In this document: positions 1 to 9,241 of the stretch, in pieces
How positions within the stretch are numbered: the stretch's first letter is position 1
How the letters are laid out: every line of letters begins with the position of its first letter
Source of the DNA: Chitinophagaceae bacterium
Lineage (GTDB): Bacteria > Bacteroidota > Bacteroidia > Chitinophagales > UBA10324
Length of the DNA: 64,000 nt
NCBI GenBank assembly: GCA_016717285.1
Contig: JADKFU010000004.1
Span: 868,001-932,000 of the forward strand
Direction: 5' to 3'
Position numbers and translations under genes: made by a program
The notes under the pieces: generated by a model
Told to the model about the DNA's origin: nothing
What the model saw: only the letters and a program-made list of their open reading frames with translations
Databases searched by the model: none

Positions 1-291
1 TACGGGAAAGGTGATTTGCTGAATCGAATAGTTTTCATACAAATGAAATCTTCCCTGTAAAGCCACTACTTTTTTTCCGCCCAGAGTGCCATAGATCATT
101 TTTCCTTTGTGATATTCCACGGTGGAAAGGGGAAAATGCGGAATGTCACGGTAGTCAATTTCAACTTCCTTGTTTATTCGTGTGACGAGATTTCCCAGGC
201 CTGTTCCCAAAATGATACCCACCTGAGGGTCGGTTACATTTTTTGATTGGATAAAATGCACTGTTTCCTTTAATTGTTCTAACAAGTTCAT
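1..291 (-). CDS. Purine nucleoside phosphorylase, N-terminal part (cut by window edge)
   Basis: Phosphorolysis of purine nucleosides to the free base and (deoxy)ribose-1-phosphate in the cytoplasm. The 97 visible residues start at an ATG and show the class II (trimeric, PunA-type) signature: the phosphate-binding loop GIILGTGLG around residues 25-33, then STVEYHKGK and VVALQGRFHLYE near residue 80. The rest lies outside the window to the left. It follows the TIGR04282 glycosyltransferase gene after a 116 bp gap on the same strand and may belong to the same unit. The family assignment is secure. A role in arsenosugar nucleoside processing is only inferred from the neighbours. Confidence 0.93.
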   Translation of the reverse strand, partial: MNLLEQLKETVHFIQSKNVTDPQVGIILGTGLGNLVTRINKEVEIDYRDIPHFPLSTVEYHKGKMIYGTLGGKKVVALQGRFHLYENYSIQQITFPV

Positions 292-407
292 CCGTAAATT
301 GAATTTGATTGTTCAGGAAAAATCGGAGCTCTCAATTTTCCCATTATGGACTCAGAAAAATGCCGCTGGATAAAAATTAAATTTCAGCAAAGTTCTCTTT
401 TGTAATT

Positions 408-1013
408 TCAGGAGGCGATATTTCTTACCGAATCAAGATCTGCTTCCGTATCTATATCAGTTAATTCCTTCAGTAACTTGTACGAGCCGTTGATGTTGCG
501 AATGTCGACAAGCGTATCATGGAATACCTCATCTGAGCTCCATCTTTTATTTTTAAATACAGCCGCATACAACGTGGCCATGCCAAGGAGGTAGTAGCCA
601 CCATCATGTGATGGACCAATTACAAAGTTATTCGCAGGCAAAGCCGCAAATGCTTCGTTAATTATTTTTGGGGTGATGTCAAAACAATCGCTGCCGATCA
701 CAATCGCTTTGCGGTAGCCTTTGCTGAAAGCATATTTGAATGCATTCGTCATTCGTTTGCCGAGATCACTGCCTTCCTGCACTTTTTTATCAAAGACATT
801 TTCTTCCCAGATATCATCCGCAATTATTTCATCGGAATAAAAAACAATCTTATCAACGGCCAGCTTTTGCGTTACCTTATGAGTGTGGTCAAGCAGTTGC
901 CGGTAAATTTCAAGTGCTTTCTCTTCACCCATTGTCTTTGCCAACCGGGTTTTCACCTTTCCGGGAACCGGGTTTTTCACAAAAATCATCAATAAACTAT
1001 CGTGCTTTTTCAT
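408..1013 (-). CDS. TIGR04282-family glycosyltransferase (DUF2064)
   Basis: A cytoplasmic nucleotidyl/glycosyltransferase-fold protein of about 201 residues. Visible family features are an N-terminal MIFVKNPVPGKVKTRLA segment, a VIGSDCFDI motif and the conserved SHDGGYYLLGM segment. TIGR04282 proteins are catalogued as linked to arsenosugar biosynthesis, but no reaction has been shown for most of them. I chose the ATG at 1013 because it gives a 4 bp ATGA overlap with the stop of the upstream DUF547 gene, which suggests translational coupling. A start 7 codons further upstream is open but less likely. The neighbouring phosphorylase fits a shared pathway. Confidence 0.9.
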   Translation of the reverse strand: MKKHDSLLMIFVKNPVPGKVKTRLAKTMGEEKALEIYRQLLDHTHKVTQKLAVDKIVFYSDEIIADDIWEENVFDKKVQEGSDLGKRMTNAFKYAFSKGYRKAIVIGSDCFDITPKIINEAFAALPANNFVIGPSHDGGYYLLGMATLYAAVFKNKRWSSDEVFHDTLVDIRNINGSYKLLKELTDIDTEADLDSVRNIAS

Positions 1014-1747
1014 GGTGCTTCGTTTAAACTCCAATCATAATTTAAATAATGGATGGAAGCAGTGGCGGAAATCCGGGTTGCTGACCATTCATTCAAAAAA
1101 TTAATCACGCTGCCCTTTTGTATGAAATCTTTTTGATACCAGTTAAAGATTTCAGAAATATCAATCTGAGTGGCCGTTATTTTATTCTTTGAAGCATCAT
1201 TGATAAATAATTTCGTCATACTGTTCAGTTGTACGTCAAGCTTATCAGGAAGATACGCGCCATTCAATAGCTTCGGACATGATTTGGAAGCGCAGTTAAT
1301 AGCAAAATGAATACGTGGATCAGTAAACTTTTTTCTTAACACATCATTTTCAATGTTATTCAATGCGTATTTCTTTTCACCAACTGAAATAAAAGCATCA
1401 TCCCACGGTTTGCCATTGGCAATATCACGAATGCTTTTCAAAGGGTAATGTTCAAGAACGAGTTGAATGGTGGCAGCATTATACAGATTGATCCAATACG
1501 CTAACTGTTCGTTTTTGGTCGCGGTGACAGCAGGTTCACTCTTGCCAAGGCCGGCGGTGAACGACCGAAGTGTTCCAAGTTCGGGCTTCATGTTTTTGTA
1601 GTTCACTTCGCCTGTGGCTGACACATTTTTCTTCAGCCATTGATCCCACCATTCATAACCAGCAGCATTTGAATCAATAGGGCTATACCCAACGGTTGAT
1701 TCAGGAGACCAATACAGGAGCGAAGAGAAGAGAAGAATAAAAATCAT
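1010..1747 (-). CDS. DUF547 domain protein, exported
   Basis: Protein of 245 residues with a short hydrophobic N-terminus resembling a signal peptide, followed by a DUF547 domain. Family features visible are AYWINLYNAATI, the ISVGEKKYALNNIEN segment and HFAINCASKSCPKL with its two cysteines. DUF547 has no established reaction, although the conserved Cys/His pattern has been compared with papain-like folds. It is the first gene of the minus-strand unit and overlaps the glycosyltransferase gene by 4 bp. In Bacteroidota such genes often sit beside TIGR04282/TIGR04283 genes, so a role in the same pathway is plausible but unproven. Confidence 0.88.
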   Translation of the reverse strand: MIFILLFSSLLYWSPESTVGYSPIDSNAAGYEWWDQWLKKNVSATGEVNYKNMKPELGTLRSFTAGLGKSEPAVTATKNEQLAYWINLYNAATIQLVLEHYPLKSIRDIANGKPWDDAFISVGEKKYALNNIENDVLRKKFTDPRIHFAINCASKSCPKLLNGAYLPDKLDVQLNSMTKLFINDASKNKITATQIDISEIFNWYQKDFIQKGSVINFLNEWSATRISATASIHYLNYDWSLNEAP

Positions 1748-2007
1748 TGTGCAGATCGTTCCCCGTATTTTAACTTGCAGTCAGGAAAAGAATGGTGACG
1801 GAAGCAAAGAAAGATAATTCCCTCCTGATCACCATAATTTTTTCCTGCATCAAAGAAATGTTTGCATTTTGTTGATGCTGCACCTGAAAGGAAGTAAAAG
1901 AGTTTCCGGGTATCACAATTAGCACTGCATTAAATAGATGGCTGATTCAGCAAATACCAATCAAAGCAACCTGTGAATTAATTTTTAAAGTCAATTGAAA
2001 TTTCTAT

Positions 2008-3165
2008 ATGCCTGTTTACCCTTCTCACATAAAGTCGAAGCTGCCTAAAACGGGCACCACCATTTTTACCATTATGTCAGCATTGGCGCATGAACACAAT
2101 GCCATCAACCTTTCGCAGGGATTTCCTGATTTTTTGTGTGACGAAAGGCTCATTGAACTGGTGGAGCAATTCATGCGGAAGGGACTGAACCAATATGCAC
2201 CAATGGCCGGCATCCTTCCATTGCGTGAAGCGATTGCGGAGAAAGTTGAAAAAATATATTCGGCAAAATATGATGCTGATAAAGAAATCACTGTTACGGC
2301 CGGCGGTACTGAAGCGATCTATGCAGCGATTACAGCCGTGGTGGAAGAAGATGATGAAGTGATCATTTTTGAACCTGCCTATGATTGTTACGCGCCTTCT
2401 GTTGAACTGAATGGCGGTGTGCCGATTTATGTGGAGCTCGAACCGCCTTCCTATGAGATTGATTGGAACGATGTGAAAAAACTTATCAATCAGCGCACGA
2501 AAATGATCATCATCAATACGCCGCAGAATCCGAGTGGCATGGTGATGACTGTTCAGGACATGAAGCAGTTGCAGAAGCTCACTCAGAATACAGACATCAT
2601 TATCCTGAGTGATGAAGTGTATGAGCACATTATCTTCGATGGCAATGAACATCAGAGTGTAATGCGGTATCCGAAACTCGCGGAACGCAGCTTCGTGGTT
2701 TTTTCATTTGGTAAAACATATCACAACACGGGTTGGAAGATGGGCTATTGCCTGGCACCTGCAGAACTGATGCGGGAATTTCGCAAGGCGCACCAGTTCA
2801 TTGTATTTTCTGCCAACACACCCATTCAATATGCTTTTACTGAAATGATGAAAGATCCGTCGCACTATTTGGGGCTTCGCGAATTTTATGAAGCAAAGCG
2901 CGACTACTTTTTAAAGTTGATGGAGGGTTCCCGTTTCAAAGCAAAACCTGCTTCCGGAAGTTACTTTCAGATGTTGGGTTACAAAGGAATCAGCAATGAG
3001 AAAGACACCGAGTTTGCCATGCGCCTAACAAAAGAAATTGGCGTGGCAGCTATTCCTACGTCAGTGTTTTATCATCATGCTGTAGACAGGAAGATGTTGC
3101 GGTTTTGTTTTGCGAAAGAAAATGAAACCCTGGAAAAAGCGGCAGAACGATTAATGAAGATTTGA
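2008..3165 (+). CDS. YbdL-like PLP-dependent aminotransferase (methionine aminotransferase)
   Basis: Fold-type I aminotransferase of 385 residues, class I/II, likely using methionine or another large hydrophobic/aromatic amino acid with a 2-oxoacid. The opening residues (KLPKTGTTIFTIMSALA, then NLSQGFPDF) are typical of the E. coli YbdL group. The PLP pocket is complete: NTPQNPSG at 170-177, the SDEVYEH segment at 201-207 and the Schiff-base lysine in SFGKTYHNTGWK at residue 236. It stands alone on the plus strand. The substrate call follows family membership and is less certain than the fold. Confidence 0.92.
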   Translation: MPVYPSHIKSKLPKTGTTIFTIMSALAHEHNAINLSQGFPDFLCDERLIELVEQFMRKGLNQYAPMAGILPLREAIAEKVEKIYSAKYDADKEITVTAGGTEAIYAAITAVVEEDDEVIIFEPAYDCYAPSVELNGGVPIYVELEPPSYEIDWNDVKKLINQRTKMIIINTPQNPSGMVMTVQDMKQLQKLTQNTDIIILSDEVYEHIIFDGNEHQSVMRYPKLAERSFVVFSFGKTYHNTGWKMGYCLAPAELMREFRKAHQFIVFSANTPIQYAFTEMMKDPSHYLGLREFYEAKRDYFLKLMEGSRFKAKPASGSYFQMLGYKGISNEKDTEFAMRLTKEIGVAAIPTSVFYHHAVDRKMLRFCFAKENETLEKAAERLMKI

Positions 3166-3292
3166 AAAAATTCTGCAAAATTCCGGATGCTTCCTTGATG
3201 TAGTAGAGCTGAGTAGGATGATATAAGATACACTATATATTAAAGCTTTCATTTGTGCAGCTCAATTTTCATTTTCCTAATTTTAGTGCAGC

Positions 3293-4738
3293 ATGTTTAA
3301 GGGAGAAAATATAAAGATGTTTTACCTGCAGGATGTTTTCCTGCTGCCCATCTATTTGGTCATCATCCTGATTTTTGCCTATCTGTATCGCAATTTTGTT
3401 TATAATCAGTCACCGTTGAAAAAATATTTTATCCCGGGGATGATGGTAAAAATTATGGGAGGACTGGGAGTCGGGTTTATTTATGTCTTTTATTACGATG
3501 GTGGAGACACTTCCTATTATTTTCGGGATTCTCAGGTTTTTAATAATTCCATCAATGATTCTTTTAGCACTTTTTTCAAATTACTTTTCCTTCCCGCTAA
3601 AACAATAACACCTGATACCTATGAATACACATATGGGCTAAGCTACTTCCGGGATCCATCTACCTGGATGGCAGACAGGATTTACGGCGTCTTAAGTGTT
3701 TTGTCCTTTCATTCTTATCCTGTAATGGCCGTCCTTATTTCCGTTTTATCATTTACAGGAGCGTGGGCATTGCTCAGAACATTTGTTCAGCTACATCCTA
3801 ACTTAACGAAACCACTCGCCTACAGCATATTGTTTGTTCCATCTGTTTTCTTTTGGGGTTCCGGCATTTTAAAGGACAGCATCACATTCGGTTGCCTGGG
3901 ATGGATCACTTATTCCTCCTATAGCATTTTCCTCCGGCGCAAAAATATAGTCATCAATAGCGTAATCATTTTTTTCACCGGATATATTGCCCTTCAGGTA
4001 AAGGCATACATTATTATCAGTCTCATACCTTCTTTATTGATGTGGGTTATACTTACCTACAGAAATCACATCAGTAATAAATTTCTCAGAGTGATTATTG
4101 GTCCTGGGGTATTTTTCATTGCACTGGCATTTGGATATCTGCTCGTTGTACAACTGGGAAATGAAATTTCTAAGTTCTCGCTGGGGAATGTGCTTGATAC
4201 TGCCGAATCATTTCAGCAATGGCACGCCCATCTGGCGGAAAGCGAGCATGCCTCGGGATATAGCCTTGGAGTAAATGATAATAGCTGGCAAAGTATTGCT
4301 AAGACTTTCCCGGCGGCTGTCAATGTAACCCTTTTCAGACCTTACCTCTGGGAAGCTGACAACCCGGTAATGCTGATGGCTGCACTCGAAAGTATTTTTA
4401 TTATGGGTTTTACCATTTACATATTTGTACGAAATGGCATTAAGCAAACCATGGGTGCAATTTTTACGAACGCTGATGTATTCTTCTGCTTTTCATTTTC
4501 CATTTTATTTGCGTTTGCGGTAGGTTTTACATCCTATAATTTTGGAGCTCTTGTTCGGTATAAAATTCCATGCATCCCTTTTTTTCTTACAGGACTTGTA
4601 ATCCTGAATCATGTTAATGAGGTTCGTAGAAATAAGCTGCGGGGATACAGTAAAAAAAGACACCCGCTCAAAACCAGGATGCGTCAGGGGCAAAATCAAA
4701 TAATTACGCCGCTACCAGTTTCTTCGAATGTTGAATAA
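3293..4738 (+). CDS. Uncharacterised polytopic inner-membrane protein of the glycan locus
   Basis: I do not recognise a named family. The 481 residues hold roughly ten hydrophobic membrane segments from about residue 15 to 440, with a basic C-terminal cytoplasmic tail. Two polar stretches stand out: YYDGGDTSYYF near residue 65 after the second membrane span, and a PSVFFWGSGILKDS segment near 185. Acidic residues just after an early span and an internal KD pair are seen in GT-C transferases and in some polysaccharide polymerases, so such a role in this locus is a reasonable guess. A second ATG at 3317 is also a possible start. The 3' end overlaps the convergent gene by 35 bp. Confidence 0.7.
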   Translation: MFKGENIKMFYLQDVFLLPIYLVIILIFAYLYRNFVYNQSPLKKYFIPGMMVKIMGGLGVGFIYVFYYDGGDTSYYFRDSQVFNNSINDSFSTFFKLLFLPAKTITPDTYEYTYGLSYFRDPSTWMADRIYGVLSVLSFHSYPVMAVLISVLSFTGAWALLRTFVQLHPNLTKPLAYSILFVPSVFFWGSGILKDSITFGCLGWITYSSYSIFLRRKNIVINSVIIFFTGYIALQVKAYIIISLIPSLLMWVILTYRNHISNKFLRVIIGPGVFFIALAFGYLLVVQLGNEISKFSLGNVLDTAESFQQWHAHLAESEHASGYSLGVNDNSWQSIAKTFPAAVNVTLFRPYLWEADNPVMLMAALESIFIMGFTIYIFVRNGIKQTMGAIFTNADVFFCFSFSILFAFAVGFTSYNFGALVRYKIPCIPFFLTGLVILNHVNEVRRNKLRGYSKKRHPLKTRMRQGQNQIITPLPVSSNVE

Positions 4739-5981
4739 TATTTGTGATTGCGTAAGAAGAATAAATAAGGAAATACACTTCAAGCCCGTAGGCCCTGAAA
4801 CGTGCGGAGTACAGAAACAGCGTTAAAAATCCACACATGCATGCGAAATAAAATAAAATCCAGAGGTGCGGAATAATGCCTGCGGATCGTATAGCCTGGA
4901 ATAATCCAAGGTAGAATAGAGCATGAAACGGAAGTGTGAAAATAAACATGATCAGCCGGTCCTTGAAGGAGTGATGATTTAAAGTAAGACCAGGTAAAAA
5001 AAAGTTCAACAGGTTACATATTTTCACTTTTATAAATTTATCCGGATTGTTGCCTATCCACCGGATTGCCGAGAGAAAAAAGGCGTCCTGTTTAATATTG
5101 GATGCCAGGTTGATGATGGAATCATAGTCGGAATTATAAAAATTATAATTGTTAAGCAGTGCATCATATCCCGGAGAACCTATTGCAGGAGTTTCTACAA
5201 TGTCTGCGTAACCAAGCCGTGAATTTGAAAGATAAAATACATATTTGCCACCATTGCTTGAAGTGATATAGGAATGATGAATCTTTTCGTTCACAAGCGC
5301 CCACGGTAAGGTCATTAAAAACCAAATGATAAATACCGAACAGGAAATTTTAAAAGCATCATAAAAATTCTTTCTGTAAGCGTAAAAAATAAGCGACACG
5401 ACAAATGGTACAAAGAGGAGGATTTCTGCTCTCGTTAAGTAGGCAAGTGAAAAGCTTACTCCATATCCTATCAAATGCTTTGCTCTGTTTTCTTTCAATA
5501 ATCGAAGAAGGTAATATATCGACACCACATTGAAAAACATGTATACTGTTTCTGAAGTAAATGAATAGACATAATAAAAAACGGGAAGATAAATCGAATA
5601 CAAAAGGCCGGTTATTACTATCGAAGGCACATTTTTAAAAAGCTCTTTGCTAATCAGGCAAAGATAAATTCCTGTAAAACCAGACAATAATATTTGAGAT
5701 GCGATAAGGGCATTTTGCCAGTAGCTCTGAAAAATAATTTTATGTAGCGCAATAAAAAAGGGATAAAGCGGTGAACGGATAAAACGGCCGATATCAAAGT
5801 TGAAGTTGAAGGAAAGAATATTATTTGCGAGCCCGACATATTCATTGCTATCAGCCGCAAAAAACTGGTAACTGTTTAATGGATAAAATAAGGTGAATAA
5901 AGTCCTTATAACCACAATGAGCATAAAAATCATAAAATAGTAAGATCCTGAAAAATGTTTTACCGGTAAATATTTTCTCAT
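4704..5981 (-). CDS. GT-C-type membrane glycosyltransferase (GT39-like)
   Basis: Integral membrane protein of 425 residues with about ten predicted spans. An acidic motif (FAADSNEYVGLANN, near residue 43) follows the first span, as in GT-C/ArnT-PMT-type transferases that use polyprenyl-phosphate sugar donors. IRSPLYPFFIALH shortly after is also characteristic. It would add a sugar on the periplasmic side of the membrane. It is the last gene of the run that starts with asnB, and its 3' end overlaps the convergent membrane-protein gene by 35 bp. The donor and acceptor cannot be told from sequence. Confidence 0.78.
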   Translation of the reverse strand: MRKYLPVKHFSGSYYFMIFMLIVVIRTLFTLFYPLNSYQFFAADSNEYVGLANNILSFNFNFDIGRFIRSPLYPFFIALHKIIFQSYWQNALIASQILLSGFTGIYLCLISKELFKNVPSIVITGLLYSIYLPVFYYVYSFTSETVYMFFNVVSIYYLLRLLKENRAKHLIGYGVSFSLAYLTRAEILLFVPFVVSLIFYAYRKNFYDAFKISCSVFIIWFLMTLPWALVNEKIHHSYITSSNGGKYVFYLSNSRLGYADIVETPAIGSPGYDALLNNYNFYNSDYDSIINLASNIKQDAFFLSAIRWIGNNPDKFIKVKICNLLNFFLPGLTLNHHSFKDRLIMFIFTLPFHALFYLGLFQAIRSAGIIPHLWILFYFACMCGFLTLFLYSARFRAYGLEVYFLIYSSYAITNIIQHSKKLVAA

Positions 5982-6034
5982 TTTTCAGTGTTTAAGAATT
6001 CTCCCAAAATTAAAAATGCGAACTGCTTTTTTCC

Positions 6035-7135
6035 TTAGTTAGTTATACCTGTCAAAGAGTAAAGTATAGAAAGCAAACGCGGGAATTGTGATTTTACAGA
6101 ATATTTTTCTTCTACGCTTTTTCGTGCTGATGCACCTATCCTTTCCCGAAGTAAAGAAGATTCAATTAAATCAGAAATACATTTTATCCAGTCTTCAGTA
6201 TCAGAAGCTAAAAAGCCATTTTCGCCATGCTGTATGATTTTTTTATTCACTCCTGCCGGAGAAACTACAGATGGAATTTCGAGGGCCATGAGCTGTATAG
6301 CTTTAAAACCGCATTTACCTTTAGACCACTCATCATCCGGCAGTGGCATCAACCCAATATCAATGCTGTTTAATTCATCTACTTCGCCCTCAAGTTTCCA
6401 GTCTGAACTTTCAATTGAAAGACCAGCTGCCGTAAAATTCTTATCACCAATTTGCCTGAAAAAGATTTGCGATCCATATTTTTCCTTCAGCGTTTTCAAA
6501 ACGGGCACAATCAGGGAAAAATGTTTTACAGTGGTTTTACTTCCACTCCACCCGATACATATGCGTTCTGTTGCAGGTTTTTTTTCCGGAACGTAGATAG
6601 AAGTATCCACCACGGTGGGTATTATTTCGACAGCGCTATTGAATTGCCGTGCATAATCAGCTAAGAATTCATTGCCAGCAATCACCAAATTTGATGCTTT
6701 AATAATATCAGCAGTTTTCGAAGGACGCTTCAGCCAGGCCATGGACTTATTCGCCTCAGAAGTGTCTTCAAGCCAGATCGCATCGTCAAAATCAAAAATT
6801 ACTTTTGCGCCGGAACGTGAAAATTGCCGTTCGAAAAAAACAGATCCTGTCATTAGGGCTTCCCGCTGAATAAAAATGATATCGTACCTGTTGGCATGGA
6901 GCACATCGCGTAAGCGTATGATTACTGCCTTCATAAAAACACCAAGTTTTCCAAATGCATTTCCCGGACTGTAAAGAATACGATCCTCTTTTTCTTCCAG
7001 GAACCAGGAGTAGTCGCAGATAAAACCCTGTTCTTCCAGGTACGGAAAATACTGTTCCATCCTGAAGCGCTGACTGCCGTTTCTGTTAGGCCGGTGAGGG
7101 CCGATAAAGAGTATTTTCTTTTGGGGTATTGGCAT
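6035..7135 (-). CDS. Glycosyltransferase, GT4-like
   Basis: Cytoplasmic GT-B-fold transferase of 366 residues. The N-terminal domain begins KILFIGPHRPNRNGSQRFR, typical of GT4-like enzymes. The C-terminal donor-binding domain shows IGWSGSKTT, then IDIGLMPLPDDEW and KCGFKAIQLMALEIPSVVS, followed by GENGFLASD. The usual first Glu of the EX7E motif is replaced in this region, as in some related GT1/GT4 proteins. The gene starts 6 bp after the stop of another GT4 gene in the asnB-headed run. The sugar donor is unknown. Confidence 0.85.
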   Translation of the reverse strand: MPIPQKKILFIGPHRPNRNGSQRFRMEQYFPYLEEQGFICDYSWFLEEKEDRILYSPGNAFGKLGVFMKAVIIRLRDVLHANRYDIIFIQREALMTGSVFFERQFSRSGAKVIFDFDDAIWLEDTSEANKSMAWLKRPSKTADIIKASNLVIAGNEFLADYARQFNSAVEIIPTVVDTSIYVPEKKPATERICIGWSGSKTTVKHFSLIVPVLKTLKEKYGSQIFFRQIGDKNFTAAGLSIESSDWKLEGEVDELNSIDIGLMPLPDDEWSKGKCGFKAIQLMALEIPSVVSPAGVNKKIIQHGENGFLASDTEDWIKCISDLIESSLLRERIGASARKSVEEKYSVKSQFPRLLSILYSLTGITN

Positions 7136-7141
7136 GTTCCA

Positions 7142-8365
7142 CTACAAAGAAGAGTAAATTTCGTCGTATTGTTTGACGCCTTGTTTGAGTGAATAAAAAT
7201 GCATGGCCGCATCTTTAATCTCCTCTTTTGGGAATGAGGAAGTCAATATTTGCTTTACACCATTTCTCAACGAAGCATCTTCGAGGTTAGGAAGCAGGAT
7301 GCCGGCATTGCAAGTACTCATGATGGTTCCCACATCACCAACGCCATCATTGCAAACTATTGGAATTCCCATGCTCATAAACTCACCCATTTTTGTTGGG
7401 GAAGAAGCTTTTTTTGAGAACGAATTTTTAATGAAGAAGATTGCTGCATGGCTTAAACTCAACAGCAAGGGCATTGCATCTCTTTTTGCAAAAACAACGA
7501 TGATGCTTGATTTTTCAATACCGATAGCAGTGGCAGCTGAAACAATTTTTTCCTTTTCATCCGGAGTGATGAAGAGAAATTTAGAATTTGGTTTTTCATC
7601 AAGTAGACAGCGGAAGAATTTTAACATATCATTCAATAAATACCAGGTGCCTGTAGATCCTGAATAGCATAGGATAAAATCAGCGGCCTGAATGCCCAGT
7701 TCATCGCGAAGTTGTTGTTGCTTTTTCAGATCGGTATTTTTTTCTGAAAAAAAATCTAGGTCGGCACAACAGGGAATTACGCTGATTTTACCGGAATTAA
7801 TTTTCAATTCATTCCATGATAATATCTCAACCTTCGCAGCTGAAGTAAGACTAATCACTGCATCACTTTCGCTGAGAAATTCCCGCTCTTTCTTTTTAAA
7901 AAATTGAAATGCACTTCGATACAATGGATTTCGCAGATCCCAGATCCCACCTTCCACGCGTTCATCAGCCCAAAATCCACGCATGTCGAAAATGAATTTC
8001 AACCCTGATCTTTTTTTTAATTCCATACCAATCAGTGCAGGTATATAACTGCGGCAATGAACAATGTTGAATGGATTTTTATGCTGTCGCTGAATTGCTT
8101 TTCTTCTAAGTCGTCGAAAAGTTGCATAGGCAGAAAACCCCGGAAAAGCATTTGAGTAAAGAACAGGTCGCCATTCAATATTAGCTGCTGTCAATATTTT
8201 TTGGATGGCTTGACCCAGTTGCAAAAACGATTCCTTCTTCTCAGCACTTACAATCGCAACCTGATGACCCAAGAGACTTAATCCTTTCAAATAGGGAATT
8301 ACCTGCGATTGCCCGAGCGGATCCGTCATTCCATCATACGATATGTACAAAACCCGCTTTCCCAT
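7142..8365 (-). CDS. Glycosyltransferase family 4 protein
   Basis: GT-B-fold transferase of 407 residues, probably building a glycan repeat on the cytoplasmic face of the membrane. The N-terminus (VLYISYDGMTDPLGQSQVI) is a well-known GT4 opening. A C-terminal Rossmann domain includes LCYSGSTGTWY, FFIKNSFSKKASSPTKMGE and MGIPIVCNDGVGDVG. Its ATG directly follows the TAA stop of the upstream methyltransferase gene with no spacer, so the two are almost certainly co-translated. Donor and acceptor cannot be deduced. Confidence 0.87.
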   Translation of the reverse strand: MGKRVLYISYDGMTDPLGQSQVIPYLKGLSLLGHQVAIVSAEKKESFLQLGQAIQKILTAANIEWRPVLYSNAFPGFSAYATFRRLRRKAIQRQHKNPFNIVHCRSYIPALIGMELKKRSGLKFIFDMRGFWADERVEGGIWDLRNPLYRSAFQFFKKKEREFLSESDAVISLTSAAKVEILSWNELKINSGKISVIPCCADLDFFSEKNTDLKKQQQLRDELGIQAADFILCYSGSTGTWYLLNDMLKFFRCLLDEKPNSKFLFITPDEKEKIVSAATAIGIEKSSIIVVFAKRDAMPLLLSLSHAAIFFIKNSFSKKASSPTKMGEFMSMGIPIVCNDGVGDVGTIMSTCNAGILLPNLEDASLRNGVKQILTSSFPKEEIKDAAMHFYSLKQGVKQYDEIYSSL

Positions 8366-9241
8366 TTATTTTTTGATGAAGGTTGCTTTGATACTGTCGC
8401 CGGCATCCCAAAAAGTAAGTAGCTTATTCGTTACAGATTTGATGCTTCTCATTAGAGAATTGGATTCCAGGGTGCGCCGAAATTTTTCATCATCCGATGT
8501 TTCAGAGATATAAGATTGATTGGAAATTTTCAGGCTCGTTTTAGCCCGGGTAATACTGATGCCGGTAGTTTCTATTTTGAGCAACGAAAAGCCGGATTCA
8601 GTAAACAGCCGCTGAAGTGTAGCGGGCGTGTAATAGCATAAATGTTCGGGATAAGCCAGCACATTCCATTTTTCCTTTAAAAAAATCCGTGACAGTGAAT
8701 TAAAGTTGGGCGTGGTGATGTACACTGCGCCTCCCTGGCGCAGCAACCTATGAAAGTGCTGCACTTCTTCACGTGGATTGTTAATGTGTTCCAATACTTC
8801 AAACGAAGTAATTACATCAAAAGATGTCGCTTCATAGTTGGCCGGATTTAATTTTCCCTGTTGCATATTGATTCCTTTCTCACGGCAAATGCGTATCGCT
8901 TCATCTGTAAATTCTGTTCCATATACATTCCAGTTTTGTTCCTTTGCAACTTCCAAGAAATATCCAATGCCACATCCTACATCTATCAGCTTCCGTGTGC
9001 TTCTGAATTTTTCAAAACGATTCAGTAATTCATGATATCGCTTTACAGTGATGGGTGACAAGTAATTCCTGCGACCATATCCTTCATAATGATGAACCAA
9101 TTCTGATTCTAAAGGAATGCTGTTTGCAAAAACGAAACCGCAGTTACTGCACTTCACAAGATGATGCACTGCGTATCGTGTAAGTATCTGGAGCTTCGGG
9201 TGGTTGCAGATCAAACACTGCTTATGTAAAGATTCACTCAT
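8366..9241 (-). CDS. SAM-dependent methyltransferase with N-terminal zinc-binding motif
   Basis: Class I methyltransferase of about 291 residues. An N-terminal CLIC...CSNC four-cysteine motif probably binds zinc, as in sugar C-methyltransferase and methyltransferase-type-11/12 proteins. The SAM motif LIDVGCGIGYFLEVA follows at about residues 87-101, with FDVITSFEVLEHINNPREE and GGAVYITTPNFNSL downstream. I chose the ATG at 9241, which overlaps the TGA of asnB by one base (TGATG). A GTG one codon upstream is equally in frame. A sugar methyl group on the exported glycan is the likely product, but this is inferred from context. Confidence 0.87.
   Translation of the reverse strand: MSESLHKQCLICNHPKLQILTRYAVHHLVKCSNCGFVFANSIPLESELVHHYEGYGRRNYLSPITVKRYHELLNRFEKFRSTRKLIDVGCGIGYFLEVAKEQNWNVYGTEFTDEAIRICREKGINMQQGKLNPANYEATSFDVITSFEVLEHINNPREEVQHFHRLLRQGGAVYITTPNFNSLSRIFLKEKWNVLAYPEHLCYYTPATLQRLFTESGFSLLKIETTGISITRAKTSLKISNQSYISETSDDEKFRRTLESNSLMRSIKSVTNKLLTFWDAGDSIKATFIKK

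Noticed and set aside
740..1027. Plus-strand frame opposite the glycosyltransferase gene
   Set aside because: Mirror frame of a clear gene; no domain.
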